Counted from the first letter of the stretch, positions 33,600 through 42,925 are shown. The stretch is 43,838 nt of DNA from Selenomonas sp. (GCA_022773585.1 JALEZZ010000027.1:1-43838); one strand, 5' to 3'. Translations and numbers: made by a program. The notes: generated from the letters alone by a model not told the origin.

Positions 33600-34820
33600 A
33601 TGATCCGAATCCTCATCGCTGACGACTCCGCCTTCATGCGGAAAGTGCTGACCGACCTTTTCAAGGCCCAGCCGGATTTCGAGGTCGTGGGCACGGCCAT
33701 CAATGGCCGCGATGCGGTCGAGAAGGTCAAGAAATACCACCCGGATCTCTTGACGCTCGACGTGCAGATGCCCGTCATGGACGGCCTCGATGCACTGGCC
33801 GTCATCATGGAAATCGCGCCGATGCCGGTCGTGATGCTCTCGAGCCTTACGAAGGAAGGGACGGACGAGACAATCCGTGCGCTGTCGCTCGGCGCCATCG
33901 ACTTCATCAGCAAGGCGGGCGGCTCCATCTCGCGCATCGACACGATCGAGGAAGACATCCTCGCGAAGTGCCGGGCGGCGGCGAAAGCCAACGTCAGGAG
34001 CGCCATGAAGGGTACGCGGGCTGCCGAGCTCGCAGAAAAGGAGCGCCGTGCCAAGGAAAAGTCAGAACCTCCGCGCATGCGTCATGTCGAGCTGAAGGCA
34101 AGAACCAACCCGTTCGCCGCGAAGCCGGCCGCAGAAGAAAAGAAGACGAACCCCTTCGGTCATCGCGAGAATCCGCTCTTGCAGAAGCGAAGGCAGGTTT
34201 TGACGCCGCATGCGCAGGCCGCGCCGAATGTGAAAGCGTCAGGCGCGGGGAGCAGCAAGCTCGTCGCCATCGGCACGTCGACGGGCGGCCCGCAGGCACT
34301 GCAGAGCGTCATCACGCGTCTGCCGGGCGACCTGCCGTGCGGCGTCGTCGTTGTGCAGCACATGCCGCCGGGATTCACGAAGTCCCTCGCGAACCGGCTC
34401 GATTCCCTTTCGAAGGTCTCCGTCAAGGAAGCCGAAGACGGGGACGTCATCGAGCCCGGCCACGTCTACATCGCACCGGGCAACTACCACATGCGCGTTG
34501 CCTCGGAGGGCAGCAAGCGGAAGATCGTCCTGAGCCAGGACCCGCCCGTCGGCAATCACCGGCCGGCCGTGAATGTGCTCTACGACTCCGTCGCGCCTGT
34601 CGGCAAGAACCTCGTGGCCGTCATCATGACGGGCATGGGATGCGATGGCACTGAGGGCATGAAGAAGATCAAGGCACAGGGCGGATATTCCATCGCCCAG
34701 GATGAAAGCACTTCCGTCGTCTACGGCATGCCGAAGTCCGTTGTCGATGCCGGCCTCGCCGATGAGGTAAGGCCCGTCACCGACATCGCGAGGGCGATTG
34801 TGGCCGCGGTCGAGAAATAA
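33600..34820 (+). CDS. cheB: Protein-glutamate methylesterase/deamidase CheB
   Basis: Removes methyl groups from, and deamidates, chemoreceptors for adaptation. The 406-residue protein has an N-terminal receiver with phospho-acceptor D54 (LTLDVQMPVMDG) and a charged linker at about 120-215, longer than usual. The C-terminal esterase has the triad S227 (GTSTGG), H254 (QHMPPG) and D349 (GMGCDGT). GGGGGAAG precedes the ATG. The partner methyltransferase cheR is not in this window. Confidence 0.96.
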   Translation: MIRILIADDSAFMRKVLTDLFKAQPDFEVVGTAINGRDAVEKVKKYHPDLLTLDVQMPVMDGLDALAVIMEIAPMPVVMLSSLTKEGTDETIRALSLGAIDFISKAGGSISRIDTIEEDILAKCRAAAKANVRSAMKGTRAAELAEKERRAKEKSEPPRMRHVELKARTNPFAAKPAAEEKKTNPFGHRENPLLQKRRQVLTPHAQAAPNVKASGAGSSKLVAIGTSTGGPQALQSVITRLPGDLPCGVVVVQHMPPGFTKSLANRLDSLSKVSVKEAEDGDVIEPGHVYIAPGNYHMRVASEGSKRKIVLSQDPPVGNHRPAVNVLYDSVAPVGKNLVAVIMTGMGCDGTEGMKKIKAQGGYSIAQDESTSVVYGMPKSVVDAGLADEVRPVTDIARAIVAAVEK

Positions 34821-34843
34821 AAGGAATTAGGGGGAGTACAAAT

Positions 34844-36904
34844 ATGGATACGAATCAGTACATGGACATGTTCCTCGACGAGTCCCACGAGCATCTGCAG
34901 TCGCTCAACGACGGCCTCCTGAGCCTCGAGGACAACATGCAGGACACCTCGGTCGTCAACGAGATCTTCCGCAACGCGCATACGCTGAAAGGCATGTCCG
35001 CGACGATGGGCTTCAATAAGATTGCAGAGCTCACGCATGAGATGGAAGACGTCCTCGACCTCATCCGCAAGGATCAGCTCGACCTCAACGAGGACATCAT
35101 CGATACGCTGTTCAAATGCGTCGACTCGCTCGGCCAGATGATCGACAGCGTCGGCAACGGCGAAGCAGAAGACGTCGTCGATGTCTCCGACCTCGTCAAG
35201 AAGCTCAGCTCCATCTCGAAGCCGGATCAGGCACAGGCAGCAGCTCCGGCGGCAGCAGCACCGGCTGCAGGCGCAGCTCCGGCAGCGAGCGGCATCTCCA
35301 TCGAGCTTTCCGACGTCGACAAAGATGTCATCAAGCAGGCACAGGCACAGGGCCTCCAGGCCATTCATGCGCGCATCACGCTTGCAGACACCTGCCTGCT
35401 GAAGTCCGCGCGCTCCTACATGGTCATGAACGCGCTCGACGAAATCGGCGACGTCGTCAAATCCGTCCCGAGCTCCGAGGATCTCGAGCAGGAGAAGTTC
35501 GACAAGAGCTTCGACGTCATCGTCGTGACGTCGCAGGAGGAGAAGGGCGTCCAGGATGCCATCAACTCCATTTCTGAGATCGCGAAAGTCGAGACGAACG
35601 TCGTGAACCTCGACGAGAAGAAGGAAGAGCCGAAACCGGCCGCAGCACCCGCTCCAGCAGCGGCTGCACCAGCTGCACCGGCGGCTGCTCCAGCACCCGC
35701 GAAGAAAGCCGCTCCGGCGAAGAAGCCAGCGGCACCTGCGGCCAAGCAGAAAGTCCATCACAGCCAGTCCGTCCGCGTCGATATCGAGAAGCTCGACAAC
35801 CTCATGAACCTCATGGGCGAGCTCGTCATCAACAAGGTCCGCCTCGAGCAGATCGGCCAGACGCACCGCCTCGCCGACCTCACGGAAACGCTCGAGCAGA
35901 TGGACCGCGTCACGACCGACCTGCAGAACATCGTCATGAAGGTCCGCATGGTCCCTGTGAGCTCCGTCTTCAACCGCTTCCCGCGCATGGTGCGTGACAT
36001 CGCGAAGGAACTCAACAAGGAAATCAACCTGACCATCGAAGGCGAGGAAACAGAGCTCGACCGCACCGTCATCGACGAGATCGGCGATCCGATCATGCAT
36101 CTTCTCCGCAACTCCTGCGACCACGGCGTCGAGGAGCCGGACGTCCGCGAGAAGAAGGGCAAGCCCCGCCAGGGCGAGGTCGGCCTCATCGCACGCCACG
36201 AAGGCAACAACGTCGTCATCATGGTCACGGATGACGGTGCCGGCATCGATGCGACGAAAATCAAGAACAAAGCCATCGAGAAGGGCATGATCACGCAGGA
36301 AGAAGCCGACAAGATAGACGATGCCGATGCCGTCCGCATCATCTTCGCACCGGGCTTCTCTACGGCAGATCACATTTCCGACATTTCGGGCCGCGGCGTC
36401 GGCATGGACGTCGTGCGCAGCAAGATTGAAGCGCTCTCCGGCCACGTCGATGTCGAGACGAAAATTGACGAAGGCTCCGTCTTCAAGATCAAGCTGCCGC
36501 TGACGCTCGCCATCATCCAGGCGATGCTCGTGCGTGTGCAGGAAGAAATGTATGCTATCCCGCTCGGTTCCATCGACAGCACGATCAACATCCAGCCGGA
36601 CGAGATCAAGACCGTCCAGAACAAGGAAGTCATCGTCCTGCGCGGCGAGATCATCCCGATCATCCGCATGGAGAAGATGCTCCAGGTGCCGCATGTCAAG
36701 GATTCGGACGAGACGTTCGTCGTCGTCGTCCATACGGGCGAGACGAAAGCCGGCATCGTTGTCGACAGCCTCATCGGCCAGCAGGAAATCGTCATCAAGA
36801 CGCTCGGCAGCCTGTTCACCGGACTCAAGATGTTCTCCGGCGCTACCGTCCTCGGCGACGGCCGCGTCGCGCTCATCCTTGATGTCGCTACGATGATGCA
36901 GTAA
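34844..36904 (+). CDS. cheA: Chemotaxis histidine kinase CheA
   Basis: Sensor kinase that phosphorylates CheY and CheB. The 686-residue protein has P1 with phospho-histidine H46 (NAHTLKG), P2 at about 150-245 and a P/A/K-rich linker at about 255-300. P3, the dimer helices, lies at about 305-370, and P4 ATPase at about 405-552 with LLRNSCDHGVE, DDGAGID and GRGVGMDVV. P5, the CheW-like part, is at 555-686. GGGGGAG lies ahead of the ATG. Both A/P-rich linkers are long low-complexity runs. Confidence 0.97.
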   Translation: MDTNQYMDMFLDESHEHLQSLNDGLLSLEDNMQDTSVVNEIFRNAHTLKGMSATMGFNKIAELTHEMEDVLDLIRKDQLDLNEDIIDTLFKCVDSLGQMIDSVGNGEAEDVVDVSDLVKKLSSISKPDQAQAAAPAAAAPAAGAAPAASGISIELSDVDKDVIKQAQAQGLQAIHARITLADTCLLKSARSYMVMNALDEIGDVVKSVPSSEDLEQEKFDKSFDVIVVTSQEEKGVQDAINSISEIAKVETNVVNLDEKKEEPKPAAAPAPAAAAPAAPAAAPAPAKKAAPAKKPAAPAAKQKVHHSQSVRVDIEKLDNLMNLMGELVINKVRLEQIGQTHRLADLTETLEQMDRVTTDLQNIVMKVRMVPVSSVFNRFPRMVRDIAKELNKEINLTIEGEETELDRTVIDEIGDPIMHLLRNSCDHGVEEPDVREKKGKPRQGEVGLIARHEGNNVVIMVTDDGAGIDATKIKNKAIEKGMITQEEADKIDDADAVRIIFAPGFSTADHISDISGRGVGMDVVRSKIEALSGHVDVETKIDEGSVFKIKLPLTLAIIQAMLVRVQEEMYAIPLGSIDSTINIQPDEIKTVQNKEVIVLRGEIIPIIRMEKMLQVPHVKDSDETFVVVVHTGETKAGIVVDSLIGQQEIVIKTLGSLFTGLKMFSGATVLGDGRVALILDVATMMQ

Positions 36905-36920
36905 GGGGAGGTAATCGAAC

Positions 36921-37388
36921 ATGGCTAACAACGAAAACAATGTCGCGGCCGAGGAGAACCTGCAGGTCGTCGCTTTCAAGCTCCGCAACGAGGAATACGG
37001 TGTCAGCATCCTGAACGTCCAGGAGATCCGCAACCTCACGGACATCACGCGCGTGCCGTTCGCCCAGGATTTCATCAAGGGCGTCATCAATCTGCGCGGC
37101 AGCGTGCTGCCGGTCATCGACCTCAAGCAGCGCCTCGGCCTTGAAGAGACGCCGTACACCGATGATACGCGCATCGTGACCGTCACGATCGACGACCTCC
37201 ATGTCGGCATGCTCGTCGACGCCGTCACGGAAGTCCTGACGCTCACAGCAAAGCCCATCGATGCCAAGAAGGCCGTCAACGGCAAGGAGCTCACGAAATT
37301 CCTGAGCGGCATCGGCAACATCGACGGACGCCTCATCATCATGCTCAATCTGGAAGAGATCATCGGCCTCCCCAAAGAAGGGAAATGA
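36921..37388 (+). CDS. cheW: Chemotaxis coupling protein CheW
   Basis: Scaffold that links CheA to receptors. The 155-residue protein has the CheW fold marked by VAFKLRNEEYGVSILNVQEIR, FIKGVINLRGSVLPVIDL and VDAVTEVLTL. AAGGGGAGGTAA precedes the ATG. It follows cheA by 16 bases. Confidence 0.96.
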   Translation: MANNENNVAAEENLQVVAFKLRNEEYGVSILNVQEIRNLTDITRVPFAQDFIKGVINLRGSVLPVIDLKQRLGLEETPYTDDTRIVTVTIDDLHVGMLVDAVTEVLTLTAKPIDAKKAVNGKELTKFLSGIGNIDGRLIIMLNLEEIIGLPKEGK

Positions 37389-37419
37389 GCCGCGTCAATA
37401 GGTGAGGAGAAATCTTTCT

Positions 37420-38034
37420 ATGTCTGATGAAATCAAATTATCGCCGGCCCAGCTTGATGCCTTGCGCGAGATCGGCAATATCGGCGCTGGCAATTCGGCA
37501 ACGGCGCTTTCGCAGATCATCAACCGCCGCATCGACATGAACGTGCCGCGTGTCTCGATGGTCCCGCTCGACCAGGTACCGGATCTCGTCGGAGGTCCGG
37601 ATGCCATCGTCGTCGGCATCTTCCTGCGCGTCTATGGCAAGGCTCCTGGAAACATCCTGTTCCTCCTGCCGCAGCGGAGTGCGTTCTATCTCGTCGATAC
37701 CTTGATGGGAAAGAAGCATGGCGATACGGAGAAGCTCGACTACATGGATGAGTCCGCGCTCATGGAGATCGGCAACATCCTTTCGGGCGCGTATCTCAAC
37801 GCGTTCTATACGTTCACGCAGATTTCCATGCTGCCCTCGATTCCAGCCCTCGCGATGGACATGGCAGGCGCCATCCTGAATGTCGTGCTCGTTCAGCTCG
37901 GGCAGATGGGCGACCAGGCACTCGTCATGGAAACGGAATTCCTCGCCGAGGACGATGGCATCAACGGCCATTTCTTCCTCGTGCCGGATCCCGGCTCGCT
38001 CGAGACCCTGATCAAAGCAGTAGGAGTTGAATGA
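37420..38034 (+). CDS. cheC: CheY-P phosphatase CheC
   Basis: Dephosphorylates CheY and binds CheD in the adaptation system of Bacillus type. The 204-residue protein has two D/S-xxx-E-xx-N phosphatase motifs, DALREIGN and SALMEIGN, both intact. ATG 37420 is chosen (MSDEIKLSPAQLDAL), with AGGTGAGGAG ahead at somewhat long spacing. An in-frame start at 37402 would overlap the ribosome site. Confidence 0.95.
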   Translation: MSDEIKLSPAQLDALREIGNIGAGNSATALSQIINRRIDMNVPRVSMVPLDQVPDLVGGPDAIVVGIFLRVYGKAPGNILFLLPQRSAFYLVDTLMGKKHGDTEKLDYMDESALMEIGNILSGAYLNAFYTFTQISMLPSIPALAMDMAGAILNVVLVQLGQMGDQALVMETEFLAEDDGINGHFFLVPDPGSLETLIKAVGVE

Positions 38035-38035
38035 A

Positions 38036-38521
38036 ATGGCCGAACTAATCAGAGTTGGGATGGCTGATTACAAGGTCGGCCGCAGCCCAGCTACCATCAT
38101 AAGTTATGGACTTGGCTCCTGCATCGGCATTTCCCTCTACGACCCGCAGACGAAGGTCGGCGGCCTCCTGCACATCATGCTGCCCGACAGCACGCAGGCC
38201 CGTCCGTCGGACAATCCTGCGAAGTTTGCAGATACGGGACTGCCGCTCATGCTCAAGGATGTCCTTGCACTTGGTGCTGTGAAGAGCCGCCTCGTCGCAA
38301 AGATGGCAGGCGGTGCGCAGATGTTCGCATTCGCAAATGCGACGGACATCATGCGCGTCGGCGCCCGCAACGCCGAAGCCGCGAAGAAGATGCTCCAGCA
38401 GCTCGGCATCAAGGTGATTGCCGAGGATACGGGCGGCACGTATGGCCGCACGGTTTCCATCAATCTCGAGACAGGCATGTACAAAGTCAAGACCATCGAC
38501 AAGGGAGAAAAAGAAATCTGA
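38036..38521 (+). CDS. cheD: Chemoreceptor glutamine deamidase CheD
   Basis: Deamidates receptor glutamines; its activity is tuned by CheC. The 161-residue protein has the catalytic cysteine C29 in GLGSCIGIS and histidine H46 in GGLLHIMLPD. ATG 38036 follows the cheC stop with one base between and has TAGGAG about 10 bases ahead. The pairing with cheC fits the known complex. Confidence 0.95.
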   Translation: MAELIRVGMADYKVGRSPATIISYGLGSCIGISLYDPQTKVGGLLHIMLPDSTQARPSDNPAKFADTGLPLMLKDVLALGAVKSRLVAKMAGGAQMFAFANATDIMRVGARNAEAAKKMLQQLGIKVIAEDTGGTYGRTVSINLETGMYKVKTIDKGEKEI

Positions 38522-39024
38522 TGTTCAAGATTGGTATGGCGCTCACGTTTGCCGTCATCGGGGCGATGATCGTCCTCCTCGCGGGCATCTTCGGTGGTGC
38601 CCGAATCTCGACGGCGTTCATCCGCATGTTCTGTGCGCTCCTCGTGACGTGCGCAGGCGTCTGGATCTTCCTGTTCATCCTCGAGGCTCGAGGCGTTGTC
38701 GATATTGACAAGAAACTTCGGATCATCCAGGATGAAGAGGAAGCAGAGGTCGCGGAGGAAGCCGAACTGACGGACGAGGAGTTCGCGGTCATGGCCGCAG
38801 AAGCAGAAGCAGAAATCCAAGCGGAAGCAGCTGCTGCAGTGGCCGAAGAAGCGAGAGCCGGAGAGGGTGCCGAAGCAGATGCCGAGGCAGGCGAGGTGGC
38901 GGAAGGCGATGAGCCGGAAGCGCAGGAGCCGGCAGAAGAGACCGGCGGCTTCGAGCCGTTGGCGGCAGAAGACCTCCAGCATATGGACACGGCGGAAGAG
39001 GAAGAAGAGACTCGAGCATCCTGA
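38521..39024 (+). CDS. Uncharacterised two-TM acidic protein between cheD and fliA
   Basis: Not recognised as a named family. The 167-residue protein has two hydrophobic helices (about 5-25 and 34-55) with a short basic turn, then a long Glu/Ala-rich acidic tail (about 75-150). A small end motif FEPLAAEDLQHMDT follows. ATG overlaps the cheD stop by one base, so it is translated with the chemotaxis genes. It sits directly before the sigma-D gene. A membrane-anchored regulator or structural factor of the flagellum is possible, but no function is shown. Confidence 0.8.
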   Translation: MFKIGMALTFAVIGAMIVLLAGIFGGARISTAFIRMFCALLVTCAGVWIFLFILEARGVVDIDKKLRIIQDEEEAEVAEEAELTDEEFAVMAAEAEAEIQAEAAAAVAEEARAGEGAEADAEAGEVAEGDEPEAQEPAEETGGFEPLAAEDLQHMDTAEEEEETRAS

Positions 39025-39050
39025 GCGCAGAGATGGGGAGGTGAACGCGC

Positions 39051-39821
39051 ATGGACACGGAAGAGACCTCCGGCATGGAAAGCCTTACGGAAGACGTCGC
39101 AGGCCTCTGGCAGTCCTATTGGCAGACGCATGGCACCGAAGAGCGCAACGAACTCACAGAGCATTATCTTTCGCTCGTGCGCCTCGTCGCCGGGCGCCTC
39201 GCCATCAGCCTGCCTCCCTATGTCGACCGCGACGACCTCCTGTCGAGCGGCTTCTTCGGCCTGCTCGATGCTGTCGAGCGCTATGATCCCGAACGACAGA
39301 TCAAATTTGAGACATATGCCTGCGTCCGCATCCGCGGCGCGATGCTCGATTACTTGCGCGCGAAGGATTGGATGCCTGTTGCGACGCGCCAGCGGATCCG
39401 CAAGTTCAGTGATGCCCTCGGAAAGCTCACGACCGAGCTCGGCCGCGAGCCGACAGAGGAAGAGCTGCAGGATGCCCTGGGCATGAACGAAAAGGAATAC
39501 CGTGCGCTCCAAGGGCAACTCAGCATGGCGACGGTCGTACCGCTCGACGATTATCTCAGCACGGAGATGCCGGAACAGGATGCGACGAATCCCTCGGCCC
39601 GCCTCGAGGCGGAAGAGCTTCGCAAGACGCTGGCGAAGGCCATCGACAAGCTGCCGGAGAAAGAGCGCATCGTCGTCGCGCTTTACTATAATGACGAACT
39701 CACGCTGAAAGAGATTGCAAACATCCTCCACCTCACGGAGGCGCGCATCTCCCAGCTCCATACGAAGGCGGTCTTCCGCCTGCGCGGCTCGCTCGCGCGC
39801 ATGAAGGCCACCCTGTTGTAA
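39051..39821 (+). CDS. fliA: Flagellar sigma factor FliA/SigD (sigma-28)
   Basis: Directs RNA polymerase to late flagellar and chemotaxis promoters. The 256-residue protein has region 2 (FGLLDAVERYDPERQIKFET and RGAMLDYLRAKDWMP), a region 3 helix and region 4 (LTLKEIANILHLTEARISQL). GGGAGGTGA precedes the ATG. The anti-sigma factor flgM is not in this window. Its location after cheD is the Bacillus one; one extra gene separates them here. Confidence 0.97.
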   Translation: MDTEETSGMESLTEDVAGLWQSYWQTHGTEERNELTEHYLSLVRLVAGRLAISLPPYVDRDDLLSSGFFGLLDAVERYDPERQIKFETYACVRIRGAMLDYLRAKDWMPVATRQRIRKFSDALGKLTTELGREPTEEELQDALGMNEKEYRALQGQLSMATVVPLDDYLSTEMPEQDATNPSARLEAEELRKTLAKAIDKLPEKERIVVALYYNDELTLKEIANILHLTEARISQLHTKAVFRLRGSLARMKATLL

Positions 39822-39843
39822 AACGGATGAGGGGGTCCGGGAC

Positions 39844-41523
39844 ATGGCAGAAGAAGGAACGAAGGAAGCCAAGGTCGGCGGCCAGGACGCCGGCTACCTC
39901 TTCGAGTTCAAGCCGGAAGGCGTTTTCTTGACCGTTTATCCGACGGCGGAAAGCACGATTCTTTACGAGCTGTCCGATATGCGGCAGATTCTGCACGATT
40001 ACGGCGTCAACGATTATGACATCCTGACGCTTGCGAAGACCGTGCGGACGGCTGACGGCGTGCCCGTGCGCCTCTCTGAGCACTATACGGCACCAGCCGA
40101 GCAGGATCTTGCCGACATTGATGCCGGCCACACGCCGCGCAAGAAAGCACCGGAGGAAGCGACGGATTATGCCGGCATGTCCATCGACGTCAGTCCCGAC
40201 AAGCTCACGGTGACCGTCCGCTTCGACATCATGAAAGGCACGCGTGTGCCGACGCCGAAGATGATCAAGGCTGCGCTCAAGGACAAGGGCATTACGTACG
40301 GCATCAGCGACTCGGCCATCGAGAAGGGCTCGAAATCGCTCGAACCGTTCGTCGCGGCGAAGGGCACAGCGCCCGTTCCCGGCAAGGATGCCTTTATCGA
40401 CAAAAAGTATGACCTTTCCCACAAGGGCAAGCCGAAGATGGTCGATTACGACCGCGTCGACTACAAGGACATGAACCTCTTCGTCCTCGCGCATGCCGGG
40501 CAGCTGCTCGCCGTGCGCGTGCCGCAGACGCAGGGGCAGCAGGGCACGAACGTGTTCGGCAAGGCCATTCCGACGAAGAATGGCCGCCCGATTCCTCTCA
40601 CAGCAGGCAAGAACACCGAGATTCGCGAAGATGACAAGCTCTATGCCAAAATCGACGGCCAGATCGTCGAGGAGGGCAAGCGCATCGACATCGACCCGCA
40701 TCTCAAGATCTCAGGCGATGTCGGCGTCGGCACGGGCAACATCGATTTTGTCGGCAGCGTCGAAATCTCAGGCGGCGTCGAGGCCGGTTTCATCGTAAAG
40801 GCATCTGGAGACATCCAGGTCGCGGGCGGCGTGGCCGGTGCCGAAATCGAGGGACGCAACGTCTTCGTTTCGGGCGGCATCACGGGGCAGGGGCGCGGCA
40901 AGATTACGGCGCATGAAGATGTGCGCGCTGCCTTTGTCGAGAATGGCCTCATCGAAGCCAGCCGCGACATCTACGTTTCGGATGTCGTTCTTCATTCAAC
41001 ACTCAAGGCGGGGCGGAAAGTCATCGTCGAAGGCGGGCGCGGCCTCGTCACAGGCGGCTACCTCGCAGCAGGCGAGGAGATTCGCGCCAAGAGCGTCGGC
41101 AACCAGGCGTTCGTCGCAACGCGTCTCGTCGTCGGCGTCAACCCAGCGCTCCAGCAGAAATATCAGAAAGCCTGCCGCGAGTTCAAGGAGGACAAGCAGC
41201 GCCTCCAGCAGATCACGAACGTCCTCAATACGTTCTCGAAAATCGACATCAGCTTGCTGCCGCCGAATCGCGTCGACCAGATCAATGCGCTCACGCGCTC
41301 GCAGTTCCCGCTCGCAGGAAAGATCAAGCGTACGGAGGCGGAGCTCAAGAAGATGCAGGATGAGCTTTCGAAGATGGAGGGCGGCAAGATTCGCATTTCT
41401 GACATCCTCTATCCCGGCGTCAGCGTCACCGTGAACTCCATTATGAGGAACTTTCAGTCCGAAGTGCGCGGGTGCACGCTCTACGTCGATGATGAGGACG
41501 AGGTCACGATTGGCCCGTATTGA
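39844..41523 (+). CDS. FapA family protein (DUF342)
   Basis: Polymer-forming, beta-helical protein family first linked to flagellar assembly in Vibrio. The 559-residue protein has a variable N-terminal domain (about 1-215) and a right-handed beta-helix core with repeating DVGVGTGNIDFVGSVEI, GDIQVAGGVAGAEIEG and GGITGQGRGKITA segments. A coiled coil (about 430-520) precedes a final short beta part. GAGGGGGTCC lies ahead of the ATG. Its place directly after fliA suggests co-expression with flagella. Molecular role is not settled. Confidence 0.88.
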   Translation: MAEEGTKEAKVGGQDAGYLFEFKPEGVFLTVYPTAESTILYELSDMRQILHDYGVNDYDILTLAKTVRTADGVPVRLSEHYTAPAEQDLADIDAGHTPRKKAPEEATDYAGMSIDVSPDKLTVTVRFDIMKGTRVPTPKMIKAALKDKGITYGISDSAIEKGSKSLEPFVAAKGTAPVPGKDAFIDKKYDLSHKGKPKMVDYDRVDYKDMNLFVLAHAGQLLAVRVPQTQGQQGTNVFGKAIPTKNGRPIPLTAGKNTEIREDDKLYAKIDGQIVEEGKRIDIDPHLKISGDVGVGTGNIDFVGSVEISGGVEAGFIVKASGDIQVAGGVAGAEIEGRNVFVSGGITGQGRGKITAHEDVRAAFVENGLIEASRDIYVSDVVLHSTLKAGRKVIVEGGRGLVTGGYLAAGEEIRAKSVGNQAFVATRLVVGVNPALQQKYQKACREFKEDKQRLQQITNVLNTFSKIDISLLPPNRVDQINALTRSQFPLAGKIKRTEAELKKMQDELSKMEGGKIRISDILYPGVSVTVNSIMRNFQSEVRGCTLYVDDEDEVTIGPY

Positions 41524-41568
41524 GTCCGCGAGGTTTTTTGAGCATTTTGAAGAAAGGGATGGATGGTC

Positions 41569-41898
41569 ATGGATGTCACGCCGATGAGCATGCAGATGGT
41601 CGTCCCGCGCGTCTCCGATGCCGCGCAGGTTCAGCAGAATCTCAACCAGGCGGCGGCCCTGCAGCAGGATTTCCAGGCCGCACGTGAGAAAGCGGATGCG
41701 AAGCTCAAGGAAACGCAGGTTCGCACGAAGGACAACCCCGAGGACGGCCGCATCAAAGACGACCCGAACCGCCATGGGCAGGGGGCCTATGAAGGCTCTG
41801 GAAAGGGCAAGCGCGGGGAGGAAGACGCGCAGGAGGGCGAGACGGAGGAATTTGCCGTCGATCCTTCGCGCGGCCACCATCTCGATATCTCACTCTGA
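41569..41898 (+). CDS. Small conserved flagellar-cluster protein (ends RGHHLDISL)
   Basis: A 109-residue protein with no named domain. The N-terminus MDVTPMSMQMVVPR is followed by VQQNLNQAAALQQ and a helical Lys/Glu segment. The middle has GRIKDDPNRHGQGAYEG and the end DPSRGHHLDISL, which recalls small proteins next to DUF342 and SwrB-like genes in other Firmicutes (from memory). GAAAGGG is 10 bases ahead of ATG 41569. ATG 41563 is possible but too close. Likely soluble. Function unknown. Confidence 0.75.
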   Translation: MDVTPMSMQMVVPRVSDAAQVQQNLNQAAALQQDFQAAREKADAKLKETQVRTKDNPEDGRIKDDPNRHGQGAYEGSGKGKRGEEDAQEGETEEFAVDPSRGHHLDISL

Positions 41899-41916
41899 CA
41901 GGACTGATTTTCTTTG

Positions 41917-42900
41917 ATGACCTATATCATGGCGCTCCTGATCCTCGTCGGCGCTGGCCTTGTCTTTTTTGCAAAGTACATCGCCCGCCGCAAGGCGGCG
42001 CCGCAGGAAGCACGGGATGTGCATGAGGACATGGCACGCTCGACCGAGCAGCTCAAGCACGAGCTCGAACGCTCGGGACAGGAAATCGTGAAGCGCATGG
42101 GCGGCCATGTCGAGCGCCTTGAAGCGCTCATCTCCGAAAGCGACCGTCGTTCCGACAGCCTTGACGCGCAGCTCACGGAGCTCCATACGCTCTCGCAGAC
42201 CATCGACAAGGAGATTGACGAACTCCGCGCGGCTGAGCAGGATGCCCGCCGCGAGCAGCAGCTCGCCTCGCAGCTCCTCGGCGAGCTCCGTGCGGCAGCG
42301 GCCGGAGCAACGGCTATGAGGCAGGCCATGCCTGTTCCGCAGCACACAGCGCCCATCGAGCGCGTCGATGTGCAGGACTTCACGAGCGTCCTCGAACGTT
42401 CCATCGCCCGCGACGAAGCCCGTCAGGGCGGTGCACCGCCCGCCTATGTGCCGACGGCGGAAGCTGTCCACGCAGCAGCCGATGCCCTTCAGACCATGCA
42501 GGGCCGGAGCCAGGCACAGAGCCTCTCTGAACAGGCGCAGACCCATGCGCATGCAGTGATGCCGAAAGCCGCGGAAGAACCAGCATCGGCTCATCCCCCC
42601 GAAGCATCTGCTAAGACGCCAGCTCCTGCGGAAGTTCTTTCCCATCCTTCGATAAATGAAGAAGAGCCCCGCCCTGCGGATGACGCAGATGTGGCAGAAC
42701 CAGAGGAAGAAGCGGGAGAAGAGCCAGAAGATGAAGAAGCATCGGAAGGCGCCAGCAGCGCTGCCCGCGTCCGTGCTCTGCTCCTCTCCGGCTGGTCCGT
42801 CGAAGACGTCGCGCGGGAGACCGGCATGGGCAAAGGCGCCATCGAGCTCATGCAGGAGATGATCCGCCGCCAGATTGCGGATCGCGAGGGCGAAGCTTGA
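41917..42900 (+). CDS. SwrB-like / DUF6115-type single-pass membrane protein
   Basis: A 327-residue protein with one N-terminal membrane helix (about 3-20), a long coiled coil (about 25-130) and an A/P/E-rich disordered part (about 140-285). It ends in a small C-terminal helix-turn-helix-like segment, LLLSGWSVEDVARETGMGKGAIELM. That layout matches SwrB (YlxL), which follows sigD in Bacillus and activates flagellar export. SwrB there is only about 167 residues, so this one is enlarged in the middle. ATG 41917 is taken. The ribosome site (AGGA) is weak, suggesting coupling to the previous gene. Confidence 0.75.
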   Translation: MTYIMALLILVGAGLVFFAKYIARRKAAPQEARDVHEDMARSTEQLKHELERSGQEIVKRMGGHVERLEALISESDRRSDSLDAQLTELHTLSQTIDKEIDELRAAEQDARREQQLASQLLGELRAAAAGATAMRQAMPVPQHTAPIERVDVQDFTSVLERSIARDEARQGGAPPAYVPTAEAVHAAADALQTMQGRSQAQSLSEQAQTHAHAVMPKAAEEPASAHPPEASAKTPAPAEVLSHPSINEEEPRPADDADVAEPEEEAGEEPEDEEASEGASSAARVRALLLSGWSVEDVARETGMGKGAIELMQEMIRRQIADREGEA

Positions 42901-42925
42901 CAGCGGACGAGCGGATGTGTATAAT
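42897..42925 (+). promoter_or_regulatory. Consensus sigma-A promoter of the tRNA pair
   Basis: TTGACA at 42897-42902, exactly 17 bases, and TATAAT at 42920-42925 form a perfect consensus. The -35 element overlaps the stop codon of the SwrB-like gene. It lies 35 bases before tRNA-Pro. Confidence 0.85.
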
